From assembly GCF_046736345.1 (NCBI RefSeq), contig NZ_CP157210.1, forward strand, positions 434,001-498,000: 64,000 bases of DNA. The letters are read 5' to 3'. Of this stretch, positions 55,850 to 64,000 are shown in pieces; position 1 is the first letter of the stretch; each line of letters starts with the position of its first letter. The stretch comes from Hyphococcus formosus. Lineage in GTDB: Bacteria; Pseudomonadota; Alphaproteobacteria; Caulobacterales; Parvularculaceae. The translations under genes and the position numbers were made by a program. Under the pieces are notes generated by a model. The model had not been told where the DNA came from and made no database searches. It saw only the letters and a program-made list of their open reading frames with translations.

Positions 55850-58579
55850 ATGCAGGACGTAATTGCCGCCAAGTTTGATCCGCCAATATGGATCGGAGGC
55901 CAAATACAACGTGCGCACTTACTCTCGGTTCTTGATCGTGTTTTCGCGCATCGTTTAACCTTGATTCATGCACCGGCAGGCTACGGCAAGACGAGCCTGT
56001 TAGCGCAATGGCGCGAGCGCCTTGATGATAATTCAATGCGCATTGCATGGTTAACGCTGGAGCGAGATGACCGCGATCTAAAGCGCTTCGTCAAATGTCT
56101 ATCGGTCGCAATTAGAGAGGCCGAAACTCAAAAAAAACGTAAGCCGATATCAGGTGACCTGCCGCCACGGGCAGCGCTTTCCGCTATCATCAATGAATTA
56201 GGCGCAAATGATCAGCCATTTCTATTAATTTTGGATGATCTTCATCATGCGGAGAGTCCGCAAGTTTGTGAATTTTTGAATTCGCTGATCAGATTGGCAC
56301 CGCCAAATTGTCACTTCGTTTTTGCGTCACGTGATAATCCCAGTCTCGGGCAATCAGTCCTTGCGGCTGAGGAACAACTTCTCGAGATTACGGCGCGGGA
56401 ATTGAAATTTTCTGAGCAGGAAGCGGAGACCCTTCTGACAAGTATGGACGAACCGCTTGAAAAGGCTGGCATTGAGAAAATTCTTGCTCGAACTGAAGGG
56501 TGGCCTATTGCTGTTCAATTGGCCTCACTTTCCTTAAAGCGTGGTGGCGATCAGAAAACTGTCATCGAACAATATAGCGGTTCCAGCGCCGATTTAGCGC
56601 GTTATTTATCTGATCAGGTTTTAATGGGCCTGCCGGAAGAAACGCGGGATATTGTCATAAGAACGTCTCTGCTCGATCGGCTGGATGGTGATCTCGTAAA
56701 CCTGCTATGTGACCGGGAGGATGGTTGGTTAGTTCTCGAAGGGCTAGAGCAACAGGGAGTGTTTTTAAGCCCGATGTCGGCGAACCGGCGCGACTATCGA
56801 TACCATCAGCTTTTTGCAGAGTATTTGCGTGATCGGTTGGAAAGATCGGATCCTGCAAAGTTTCGAAGCTTGCAACAAAGTTTAGCGCGGTGGTTTGCTG
56901 AAAAGGGGATGACCACAGAAGCAATCAACCACGCTATTTTTACGGATAATAACGAGTTTCTTGGCGATATTCTCATTGATGCTGGTGGCTGGCGATTGAT
57001 TCCGCAGGGATTACAAAGTGTCGTTGAGCGGGGCCTTTCGAAGCTGACGCCGGCCTATATTCGTTCGCGACCGCCTCTGATGCTCGCACATGTCTATCTT
57101 CTCATTAAAATTGGTGAGCTAGGTGCCGCGCGTGCTCAATTTGATCGCCTTGAAGAAGAAGGGGACTACTCTGCAGATTTACGCACCGATATTCGTGTCG
57201 TTGGTGATACCTTAGCGGATTACGAGAATCGACCGATCAGTCTTGATGATTTGCTGGCACGCGAAGCGCTATTACGAAAATTACCAGCCGATGACCATTT
57301 GGTGCTCGCCCATATTACGGAAACACTCGGAGCAAAATACTTCGAGGGCGGATGGCTTGAGCGCGCATTACAGCCAACACTCGCAGCGCGTGAGCATTAT
57401 CAGGCCTTTGGCTCTGTTTATAGTGACGTGTTCACGCGGTTTTTAGAAGCGCGAATAAAACGTAGCCAGGGGAAGGCAAAAGAAGCTGGCGCGATACTGG
57501 ATGAGACACGAAAAACAATTGATGAAAATTTTGGTGACCGCTCTGATTTAGCGGCAAATTGCGCGGCTTTTCAGGCGGAATTGTTATATGAGGAAGACCG
57601 CGTGAGCGATGCGCGTGCGCTCCTCAATTGGGCATTGCCCCATATGGAGCAATCTGACGGGTGGGTCGATGTTTATTCGGTGGCCTATCTCACTGAAGCG
57701 CGCGCACTGATTGGTGAGGGCTCAGTAGACGAAGCCAGCGATATTATAAGTCGAGCACATCGTGTTGCTTCGCGTCGTCGATTGAACCAGCTAAATTTAT
57801 TGGCGACGATATTCGAAATCGATCTGCAGATATTGTGTGGCGATGGCCCTGATGCGGCTCGCGAAGCTGCGAAAAGGCTGAACCTAGATCAGTATGCGGA
57901 TATGATGTCCGAAGAATCACCGCTTTATCGTCCTGTTGCTGTATCCGCATCTCTGTGCCGCGCCAGATTATCTCTCCTTGAAGGAGATTGTGAGCCGGCA
58001 ATGTCAGATTTGAAGCGTTTGCAGTCTTGGGCCAATCAACGTGGTGCCGGTCGATTGTTAATCGACGTAAATATACTAGCCGCTTATGGTCACCGTTTAT
58101 TGGGGGCTGCTGCGGAGGCGAGAAGTTGTTTCGATGATGCAGTCGGGATCGCTATGTTTCAGGATATTATTCGTCCGTTTATCGATGCCCGGCATTTCGT
58201 GCGACCTTGCCTTGAGGATGCGATGAGCACCGACGCGCCGGTTGATCGGTTCCGGGAGCAATTTTTGAAATCAATGGAGAAGTCGATCAATGCGTGTCGC
58301 AATAATGTAACTGTGCTCGGTGTATTCAGCGAAGCCGAGGCGGAAGTTCTCTATTATCTGGAACAAGGTTATTCCAATAAAGAGATTGCGCGATTGATCG
58401 GGATGTCGCCAGATACGGTCAAATATCGATTGAAATCTGTTTTCAAAAAGATGGGCGTCAGCAAACGAAAAGACGCTGTCCGAATTTCGACGGAGCGGTG
58501 GAATTTACCAAAGCCTTCGTCGAGCGCGGTATTGCAGAATGGCGCTCAAGCAGAACGCCATTCAAATGATGCAGTGTAG
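55850..58579 (+). CDS. MalT-like LuxR family transcriptional activator (LAL type)
   Basis: A 909-residue STAND-type ATP-dependent regulator. The Walker A motif APAGYGKTS lies at residues 41-49 and Walker B LLILDDLHH at about 123-131. A central winged region and TPR-like helical repeats (about 400-800) would bind the inducer. The C-terminal LuxR HTH is at about 825-885 (LEQGYSNKEIARLIGMSPDTVK). MalT-type proteins oligomerise with ATP and inducer and bind repeated short sites. The gene sits between the hydantoinase operon and the ALDH operon, so it is the natural candidate regulator for the paired TTACCC sites nearby. Confidence 0.93.
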   Translation: MQDVIAAKFDPPIWIGGQIQRAHLLSVLDRVFAHRLTLIHAPAGYGKTSLLAQWRERLDDNSMRIAWLTLERDDRDLKRFVKCLSVAIREAETQKKRKPISGDLPPRAALSAIINELGANDQPFLLILDDLHHAESPQVCEFLNSLIRLAPPNCHFVFASRDNPSLGQSVLAAEEQLLEITARELKFSEQEAETLLTSMDEPLEKAGIEKILARTEGWPIAVQLASLSLKRGGDQKTVIEQYSGSSADLARYLSDQVLMGLPEETRDIVIRTSLLDRLDGDLVNLLCDREDGWLVLEGLEQQGVFLSPMSANRRDYRYHQLFAEYLRDRLERSDPAKFRSLQQSLARWFAEKGMTTEAINHAIFTDNNEFLGDILIDAGGWRLIPQGLQSVVERGLSKLTPAYIRSRPPLMLAHVYLLIKIGELGAARAQFDRLEEEGDYSADLRTDIRVVGDTLADYENRPISLDDLLAREALLRKLPADDHLVLAHITETLGAKYFEGGWLERALQPTLAAREHYQAFGSVYSDVFTRFLEARIKRSQGKAKEAGAILDETRKTIDENFGDRSDLAANCAAFQAELLYEEDRVSDARALLNWALPHMEQSDGWVDVYSVAYLTEARALIGEGSVDEASDIISRAHRVASRRRLNQLNLLATIFEIDLQILCGDGPDAAREAAKRLNLDQYADMMSEESPLYRPVAVSASLCRARLSLLEGDCEPAMSDLKRLQSWANQRGAGRLLIDVNILAAYGHRLLGAAAEARSCFDDAVGIAMFQDIIRPFIDARHFVRPCLEDAMSTDAPVDRFREQFLKSMEKSINACRNNVTVLGVFSEAEAEVLYYLEQGYSNKEIARLIGMSPDTVKYRLKSVFKKMGVSKRKDAVRISTERWNLPKPSSSAVLQNGAQAERHSNDAV

Positions 58580-58598
58580 CGATTTAGCGACGTGCCGC

Positions 58599-59924
58599 TT
58601 AGGTAACCGTTGCTACCGGCGTCATTGTCTTTTTCGTCGGTAGAAGAAAGAGCATCGTTGCTGCGACAAGTCCGCCTAACCCCATAGTAAGGGCGACAGT
58701 CAACAAGCTTGCACCGTTAGCGAATAGGCTGCCAGCGATAATTGGACCGACGGCTGATCCGCCGCGCCCTACGCCAATTACGAAACCGATTCCGCTTGCC
58801 CTTAATTGCGTAGGGAAGGTGACCGCAAAAATCGGATACATACCAACGGCCCCTGCATTGATAAAGAATGCGGCAATCGCAATCGCTATAGATAAGGCAC
58901 CGAGGCTGCTTAATCCCGATCCGAAAACGCCGATCGCGATAAAGCCGAGAACCATAGAGCCTATCACCATAGGGCGTACACTGAAACGCTGGGCAGCAAT
59001 GCCGATCAACACGGCGCTGAGGAGATTACCGACATTCGCAGCGACGAGAACCCTTCCGGCCTCTGCGGCGCTGTAACCCATATCCACGACAATTTTAGGG
59101 GACCATTTCACGACGAAGTAGAACAGCATGATCTGTGCGAAATAGGCGATGGTCAGCAGAATGGTGACTCTTGCAAATTGTCCGGAAAACAATTCGCGTA
59201 TGGAGCTTTTTGGTTCATCGGACCGCACAGCCGGCAAGGCGGATAACATTGCATGGCCAAGCTGGGCGAGTGTTTTGTTGATCTGTTCGAGCGCTTGTTG
59301 TGGTCGCCTCGCCATTAAGGAGTCGATCGATTCCGGCAAGAAGAACCAGGCAAGCGGAAAGCCGATCACGGTCATGATACCGCCAAAGAGAAACACGCTG
59401 CGCCAATCGCCGGTAACCTCAAGTAGTTGCGAGGCAACCAGCCCGCCCAATATCGCACCGGTAGAATAGCCCGCAATATTGAGCGCCATATTCAGGCTGC
59501 GCCTACGCGCATTAGAATATTCTGCGACCATCGCGCTCGTCGAAGATAGCATTCCGCCAATGCCCAGACCGGTCAGAAGTCTTGTGAGCGAAAGGAATAC
59601 AATATTGCTTGCAAACGCGGCGGTGAACATCCCCGCAGCCATTACGGTGATACAGGCAAGGATTGTGGGGCGACGTCCGATCCGGTCAGCGATATTGCCC
59701 ATAACAACCGAACCGACAGCCATGCCGATCAATTCCATGGAAAGGACAATTCCTAAAACGGCCGGATCAATGCCCCACTCTGCCGCAATGCCGGGAGCGG
59801 CAAAACTGATCGACAATACGTCGAACCCGTCAAGGGCGTTCAATCCGATGCAGATAGCGACGACAAGAATCTGCCGCCAATGCATTGGTGCGGCGTCGAG
59901 TGTTTCTCTTGGGTTATCGCTCAT
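58599..59924 (-). CDS. MFS transporter, aromatic acid:H+ symporter-like
   Basis: A 441-residue transporter with twelve predicted helices. The segment LDGFDVLSISFAAPGIA in TM1 has the DGFD motif of the AAHS group, and GNIADRIGRRPTI is MFS motif A. AAHS proteins carry aromatic or related carboxylic acids into the cell. It is the last gene of the ALDH - SDR - MFS operon, three bases after the SDR stop. Confidence 0.9.
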   Translation of the reverse strand: MSDNPRETLDAAPMHWRQILVVAICIGLNALDGFDVLSISFAAPGIAAEWGIDPAVLGIVLSMELIGMAVGSVVMGNIADRIGRRPTILACITVMAAGMFTAAFASNIVFLSLTRLLTGLGIGGMLSSTSAMVAEYSNARRRSLNMALNIAGYSTGAILGGLVASQLLEVTGDWRSVFLFGGIMTVIGFPLAWFFLPESIDSLMARRPQQALEQINKTLAQLGHAMLSALPAVRSDEPKSSIRELFSGQFARVTILLTIAYFAQIMLFYFVVKWSPKIVVDMGYSAAEAGRVLVAANVGNLLSAVLIGIAAQRFSVRPMVIGSMVLGFIAIGVFGSGLSSLGALSIAIAIAAFFINAGAVGMYPIFAVTFPTQLRASGIGFVIGVGRGGSAVGPIIAGSLFANGASLLTVALTMGLGGLVAATMLFLLPTKKTMTPVATVT

Positions 59925-59927
59925 GGA

Positions 59928-60692
59928 TCAACGCGCCGTAAAGCCGCCATCGACGGGGAGGGCCACGCCGGTGACAAAGGTGGCTTCATCGGAAACCAAC
60001 CACAAAACTGCATCAGCAACTTCACCAGCTTTGACCAACCGGCCCATGGGAACTGCTGAGACTACCTTTGCTTCATTCGCAGCGGCTTCGGCGGGGTCGC
60101 CGGATCGCCCTGTAAAGCCAGCTTTCATCGGCGTATCTGCCAGCCCAGGGCACACAACATTGACGCGGATATTATCGCCAGCAAGCGCAAGAGCGAGAGA
60201 TTTCGTGAGACCGACGACGGCCCATTTGGCGGCTGAATAAATCGGGCTCATCATTGATCCAACGAGACCGGAAATAGATGCCGTAAACACGATAGAGCCG
60301 CCGCCCCGTTCGCGCATATGTTTGGCCACTTGTCCCGCACCCACAGTTGCGGACATGACATTCAGGTCCATAGCTTTTTGATATTCACCAAGGTCAAGAT
60401 CTTCGACAGAGGCTGGACCCGGCATGCCAGCATGAGCCCAAAGAATGTCGGCACCGCCAAGTGCGGATACGGCTTCGTCGATACTGCCGCGGGCACCATC
60501 GGCTGTCGATAAATCAGCGACAATCGGAACGACTTTATCGGACCCGAATTCGGTCACAAGTTTTTCGAGCGCAGGGGCGCTGATGTCGATAGCGGCGACA
60601 CGTGCTCCTTCGCGAACAAAGCGTTCAACGCCCGCTCGCCCCATTCCAGACGCTGCGGCAGTGACAATAGCAAGTTTGTTTTCTAGGCGCAT
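59928..60692 (-). CDS. short-chain dehydrogenase/reductase
   Basis: A 254-residue NAD(P)-dependent oxidoreductase. The cofactor motif is TAAASGMGRAG (residues 11-21), catalytic S139, Y152 and K156 (IYSAAKWAVV), and the C-terminus is PVDGGFTAR. The NAD-type acidic residue follows strand 2 (AAIDIS). Exact alcohol or ketone unknown. It lies 12 bases after the ALDH stop. Confidence 0.92.
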   Translation of the reverse strand: MRLENKLAIVTAAASGMGRAGVERFVREGARVAAIDISAPALEKLVTEFGSDKVVPIVADLSTADGARGSIDEAVSALGGADILWAHAGMPGPASVEDLDLGEYQKAMDLNVMSATVGAGQVAKHMRERGGGSIVFTASISGLVGSMMSPIYSAAKWAVVGLTKSLALALAGDNIRVNVVCPGLADTPMKAGFTGRSGDPAEAAANEAKVVSAVPMGRLVKAGEVADAVLWLVSDEATFVTGVALPVDGGFTAR

Positions 60693-60704
60693 GTATTACA
60701 CTCC

Positions 60705-62189
60705 TCAGCCTACGAATGGATCGGGGAATTGTCCCGTTGTCGAAACAATTGTGGTTCGTGTTTCCAGATAGGAGTCGAGCGCTTCGAGGCCATTTTCGCG
60801 GCCCCATCCGCTCGTTTTGAAACCACCATAAGGCGTTGACCAGCGGATATATCGGTAGGTATTGACCCATACGATGCCAGCTTCGATCTGAGCGGCAACG
60901 CGATGAGCGCGCCCGACATCATTTGTCCATAACCCTGCCGCCAGTCCGTATGGCGTGCCGTTTGCAATCGCAACGGCCTCTTCTTCGCCTTCAAAAGGAA
61001 TGATCGAAGCAACCGGTCCAAATATTTCTTCTTGGGCGATACGCATATTTGGCGCGACATTGGCAAAAACGGTCGGTTCGACAAAATACCCGCCTTGCAA
61101 GTCGGCATTATCAATCCTCGAACCGCCAGCGACCAGATCAGCACCTTCATCACGGCCAATCCCAATATAGGAGAGGGTTTTATCAAGCTGGTCCTGGTGG
61201 GCTTGTGGTCCCATATGGATTGCAGGATCAAGCGGCATGCCAACCTTGACCCGGGATGCCCGTTCTCGAAATTCTTTAACTACGCGATCATATATTGACC
61301 GCTCGACAAGAATTCTTGATCCCAGTGCACAACTTTGTCCGCACAGAGCCCAAGCTGAACCCGTCGCTGCGTTCAATGCTTGCTCAATGTTTGCATCATC
61401 GAAAATTATATGGGGTGCTTTGCCGCCAAGTTCGAAGCTAAACCGCTTTAGCGTATCGGCTCCGGTTTTGAGTATCGTTTTAGCGGTCGCTCCTTCGCCG
61501 GTGAAAGCAATCTTATCGACGCCGGGGTGTGCAACAAGGTGCGCGCCTGCGACCGGACCATCGCCTGGAACAATATTCACAACACCCGGCGGGAAACCTG
61601 CCTCTTCAAATATACGTCCGAGGGCAAGCGAAGATGCCGGTGTATGTTCAGCTGGTTTTAAGACAACCGTGCAACCAGCCGCGAGAGCGGGGCCTAGTTT
61701 CCATGCGGCCGCCATTAGCGGAACGTTCCACGGGGTAATCGTCCCGATCACGCCAGCAGGCAATCGGGAGGTGAAAGCATGAACGCTATCGTCCATGGGA
61801 ATCGTGCGCCCCGATAGCTTGTCGGATAGTGAGGCAAACCAGTGATAATATTGCGCATGCAGACCTATATCTCCGCGCGACTCCCGTATGGCGCGGCCAT
61901 TGTCACGCGATTCAATTTGCGCAAGCGCTTCGACCTTGGCTGCATAAAGGTCAGCAAATTTTCGTAATAATGCGGCGCGTTCCCATCCGGGCATTTTGCG
62001 CCACGGTCCTTCAAACGCTTCTCGCGCCGCAGAAACTGCGCGGTCGATATCCGCCTTGCCGCCAAATGCGACATCGCCCCAAGGTTCTCCGGTTGCGGGA
62101 TCGATACTGCCGCGCAGCCCACCGTCTATCGGTTCTACCCATTCTCCCCCAACGAATAACCGATCAAATCGCGACTCGCCCAACGTCAT
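60705..62189 (-). CDS. aldehyde dehydrogenase family protein
   Basis: A 494-residue NAD(P)-dependent aldehyde dehydrogenase. The catalytic base is E253 (FELGGKAPH) and the nucleophile C287 (CGQSCALG). TPWNVPLMAAAWKLGPALA and FTGEGATAK are cofactor motifs (Glu where most have Ser after FTG). The type resembles betaine- or hydroxymuconate-semialdehyde dehydrogenases. First gene of the operon with SDR and MFS: together they would take up and oxidise an alcohol or aldehyde to an acid. A paired hexamer lies 86 bases upstream. Confidence 0.93.
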   Translation of the reverse strand: MTLGESRFDRLFVGGEWVEPIDGGLRGSIDPATGEPWGDVAFGGKADIDRAVSAAREAFEGPWRKMPGWERAALLRKFADLYAAKVEALAQIESRDNGRAIRESRGDIGLHAQYYHWFASLSDKLSGRTIPMDDSVHAFTSRLPAGVIGTITPWNVPLMAAAWKLGPALAAGCTVVLKPAEHTPASSLALGRIFEEAGFPPGVVNIVPGDGPVAGAHLVAHPGVDKIAFTGEGATAKTILKTGADTLKRFSFELGGKAPHIIFDDANIEQALNAATGSAWALCGQSCALGSRILVERSIYDRVVKEFRERASRVKVGMPLDPAIHMGPQAHQDQLDKTLSYIGIGRDEGADLVAGGSRIDNADLQGGYFVEPTVFANVAPNMRIAQEEIFGPVASIIPFEGEEEAVAIANGTPYGLAAGLWTNDVGRAHRVAAQIEAGIVWVNTYRYIRWSTPYGGFKTSGWGRENGLEALDSYLETRTTIVSTTGQFPDPFVG

Positions 62190-62274
62190 CTCCCTTGTTT
62201 ATAGATTTGTTTAGTAGAATTGCTGGATGCAGGAACGGATTCGGTCAACGGCCAGCGGCTTGGAAATAAGGAAA

Positions 62275-62299
62275 TTACCCGAATTCGATTGCTTTACCC
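62275..62299 (+). promoter_or_regulatory. TTACCC pair, site 4 (ALDH operon)
   Basis: TTACCC at 62275-62280 and 62294-62299, starts 19 bases apart, with TTACCCGAATT as the first half. It lies 86-110 bases upstream of the ALDH start, in the reverse orientation relative to that operon. Confidence 0.55.
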
Positions 62300-62428
62300 G
62301 TTCCGTAACGTCTATTCCGGATTCCGTGGTGTTGCCTTGCACCAGCGATTTGTATTGCGGTGCGTCGGTCGGGATAATCGGGTTTGATTTGGCCGTTTAA
62401 GCCTAACGTATACGGAGTAGTCTGGGCG

Positions 62429-63511
62429 TTAGACTTTTCTGCGACGTAGCCAAAGAACGATGCCCAGTATCGTCATCGCCGCGAGCCAAATGCCAACCAT
62501 CATTGCGAAAATACGTCCGGGTAAGCCGGCGAATTCTCCGGTGTGAATTGGATAAAAGGATTTCACAAAGGCCGAACCAGCATCGAGATCAGTTGCCGGA
62601 TAGGCACCGCGGATGGTTGCATCATTGGCATCAACAATAACTAAGCTGGCCCCGTAACCGCCTCGATAAAGTTCACCCGGCGCGCGTACCCACGCATAAT
62701 AACTAGCATCTTCCGGTGATGGTAATGTTGTACCGACAAAACGACTACCGGGTATCGCATCGACAGCGGCCTGAGCGGCGGCGGCAAAGCCGACCCCGGT
62801 GCCCGTCGGTGGATTTGCTGGCAACGAAATGTCTTCCGCATCCAAAACATGTGCGATTTCATGTTCGAATAAAATTAATGTTCCAGCACCGACGACAAAA
62901 AATGCCGGAATAAATATCCATAATCCAAGCGCGCGGTGCCATGAATAAATCTGTGCCGTGGCGGTACCCGATCCATGTGGTTTCAGCGCATGTCGCCACG
63001 TGCCTCGGCGGGGCCAAGCGGTGATAAGCCCTAGGATCAAATTCGAAATAAGGAGAACACCAGAGAACGCTAAAATCCAGTGGCCTATACTACCAGACAG
63101 GAGTGTCAGGTGAATTTCACGGATAAACCCTAAAAATGTCAGGTCCGAAGCAGGGCGGTCACGCATGATGTTCGCATTACCATCAATGCGCATATTGCGG
63201 TTTTCACCATCGGCACCCGCAAATGATATGACATAGCGATCGGGCAGTCCGGCGGAGGTCCAAATCCAATGGACTGTGGCTTCAGGCCCCGATGACGCCA
63301 GAGATTCCATACGGTTTTCTATTGCTTGGAGATCGGTTGGGTAGTGTTTCGGAGCGTGGACTGCATCTTCGATTTCAAAGTGAAACGTCAGGATTATTCC
63401 TGTTAATGCCTGTATCAACCAGAATGCAGCAGCACCAATACTAAGCCAGCGGTGTATTTTAACCGCTGTGGGTTTAAACCCAGATCGGGCTGGTGGTTGG
63501 TTTGCCGGCAT
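62429..63511 (-). CDS. PepSY-associated transmembrane protein
   Basis: A 360-residue inner membrane protein with four main hydrophobic helices (about 25-50, 140-165, 185-210 and 325-350) and periplasmic PepSY-like parts between them. HRWLSIGAAAFWLIQALTGI and SWHRALGLWIFIPAFFVVG are the typical His-containing helices. PepSY_TM proteins often accompany TonB-dependent receptors as ferric-siderophore or flavin-linked reductases. This fits the receptor at 46659, although they are 14 kb apart. No partner in the same operon. Confidence 0.88.
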   Translation of the reverse strand: MPANQPPARSGFKPTAVKIHRWLSIGAAAFWLIQALTGIILTFHFEIEDAVHAPKHYPTDLQAIENRMESLASSGPEATVHWIWTSAGLPDRYVISFAGADGENRNMRIDGNANIMRDRPASDLTFLGFIREIHLTLLSGSIGHWILAFSGVLLISNLILGLITAWPRRGTWRHALKPHGSGTATAQIYSWHRALGLWIFIPAFFVVGAGTLILFEHEIAHVLDAEDISLPANPPTGTGVGFAAAAQAAVDAIPGSRFVGTTLPSPEDASYYAWVRAPGELYRGGYGASLVIVDANDATIRGAYPATDLDAGSAFVKSFYPIHTGEFAGLPGRIFAMMVGIWLAAMTILGIVLWLRRRKV

Positions 63512-63873
63512 GGAGGCTCCTATCCTGAAGTCACATTTGCGTTAGCGGTTGATACGTATTTTTGACACGAAGGTGAATGTCCGCCAGTAGGGAAATTGCG
63601 TCTAAGCGAGGAATTACCCGAATTTGCCGGGTGTAACCCATGTCATGCCTGTATGCGCTGCTTGCTCTTATTCAGGTGAGGATCGATCAAAGCTGAAAAG
63701 AATGCGTTGGAAGGAGCAATCTCAATTGCTTGTCGATTAAGGCTAGCGATTTAACGCCGATGTATATCTTCGAAAGTGTTTGCTCGGCGAGTTGGATGAC
63801 ATTAGATGTCAACTTTGGGGCTTGTGTTCGGCGATCAAAGTCTAAACTCGCAATTATAACTATAGGCAGTTTT
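63512..63873. other. 362-base divergent region between the PepSY and CoA-transferase genes
   Basis: It contains TTACCC pair site 5 (63614-63639). The rest shows no tRNA, no terminator and no convincing gene; a minus-strand frame at 63687-63977 runs antisense into the CoA-transferase gene and lacks any family signal. Confidence 0.55.
63614..63639 (+). promoter_or_regulatory. TTACCC pair, site 5 (PepSY / CoA-transferase region)
   Basis: TTACCC at 63614-63619 and TAACCC at 63634-63639 (one mismatch), starts 20 bases apart. The first half TTACCCGAATT is identical to that of site 4. The site is 103 bases upstream of the PepSY start and about 235 upstream of the CoA-transferase start. Confidence 0.5.
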
Positions 63874-64000
63874 ATGTACGATCTACTGAAGGGAATACGC
63901 GTAATTGATCTGAGTACGGTTGTACTAGGTCCGTATGCGACGCAGCTTGTTGCCGACATGGGCGCCGAAGTCATCAAAGTTGAGCCGAAGGGTGGTGATG
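63874..64000 (+). CDS. CaiB/BaiF family CoA-transferase, 3' end off the window
   Basis: The first 42 codons of a class III CoA-transferase. The start ATG 63874 (MYDLLKGIRVIDLS) is followed by VVLGPYATQLVADMGAEVIKVE, of which DLS, GPYATQ and DMGAEVIKVEP are the family's N-terminal signatures. It would move CoA between acids, for example to activate the product of the ALDH operon. The frame runs off the right edge. Confidence 0.9.
   Translation, partial: MYDLLKGIRVIDLSTVVLGPYATQLVADMGAEVIKVEPKGGD

Noticed and set aside
62403..62432. Inverted repeat CTAACG/CGTTAG at the end of the PepSY gene as a terminator
   Set aside because: The stem is only six bases with an 18-base loop and no T-run in the direction of transcription.
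63687..63977. 96-codon minus-strand frame
   Set aside because: It is antisense to the clear start of a CoA-transferase gene and has no recognisable protein features.

Overview
The window reads as chromosomal DNA of an alphaproteobacterium. The support is a Shemin-type 5-aminolevulinate synthase next to hemB, an LdtR-type MarR regulator, a 7Fe ferredoxin and a CarD protein with a histone-H1-like tail in the order helicase - S4 - TerB - fdxA - carD, and a bacterial aspartate/glutamate leucyltransferase. Many TonB/FadL/TRAP-type uptake genes suggest an aquatic heterotroph. Genus cannot be fixed from the sequence alone. No phage, transposase, integrase or CRISPR array was seen.

Layout. 1-7.6 kb (+): an envelope-defence operon (alpha-2-macroglobulin, cut by the left edge; penicillin-binding protein 1C; a degenerate nuclease-like protein) closed by an intrinsic terminator that lies inside the 3' end of the convergent carD gene. 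7.6-13.2 kb (-): SUV3-like helicase, S4 protein, TerB, ferredoxin, CarD. 13.4-20.8 kb: rpmB, a membrane protein, hemB, ldtR, hemA, mnmA, an acetyltransferase, a cysteine-cluster protein and a 2-hydroxyglutarate-oxidase-like flavoprotein, then tRNA-Met. 21-30 kb (-): a GntR regulator, an LpxR-like lipid A deacylase, a TRAP transporter operon, a small lipoprotein, Bpt and an SLC13 permease. 30-36.8 kb: flavin reductase, beta-hydroxyacid dehydrogenase, FadL porin, acyl-CoA dehydrogenase, acetyltransferase, TRIC channel, tRNA-Gly, YbaN-like protein and a methyltransferase.

36.9-43.1 kb is a histidine-utilisation locus: hutF-hutC leftward and hutH-hutG-hutU rightward from an 80-base shared promoter region. 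It encodes the five-step HutF/HutG route but has no hutI (imidazolonepropionase). A ferredoxin-reductase-like gene and tRNA-Leu follow.

44.7 kb to the right edge is the most interesting part. It holds two related amidohydrolases with export signals (one Tat, one lipoprotein) around a TonB-dependent receptor, and an operon of short hydantoinase/oxoprolinase, DUF917 (S-methylthiohydantoin desulfurase family), NCS1 permease and esterase. It also holds a large MalT-like LuxR activator, an ALDH-SDR-MFS operon, a PepSY membrane protein and the start of a CoA-transferase. Four intergenic regions in this part carry paired direct repeats of TTACCC (GGGTAA on the other strand) with starts 19-21 bases apart, five pairs in all. 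I infer one regulon, plausibly controlled by the LuxR protein, for uptake, extracytoplasmic hydrolysis and catabolism of an amide- or hydantoin-like compound. The substrate is unknown.
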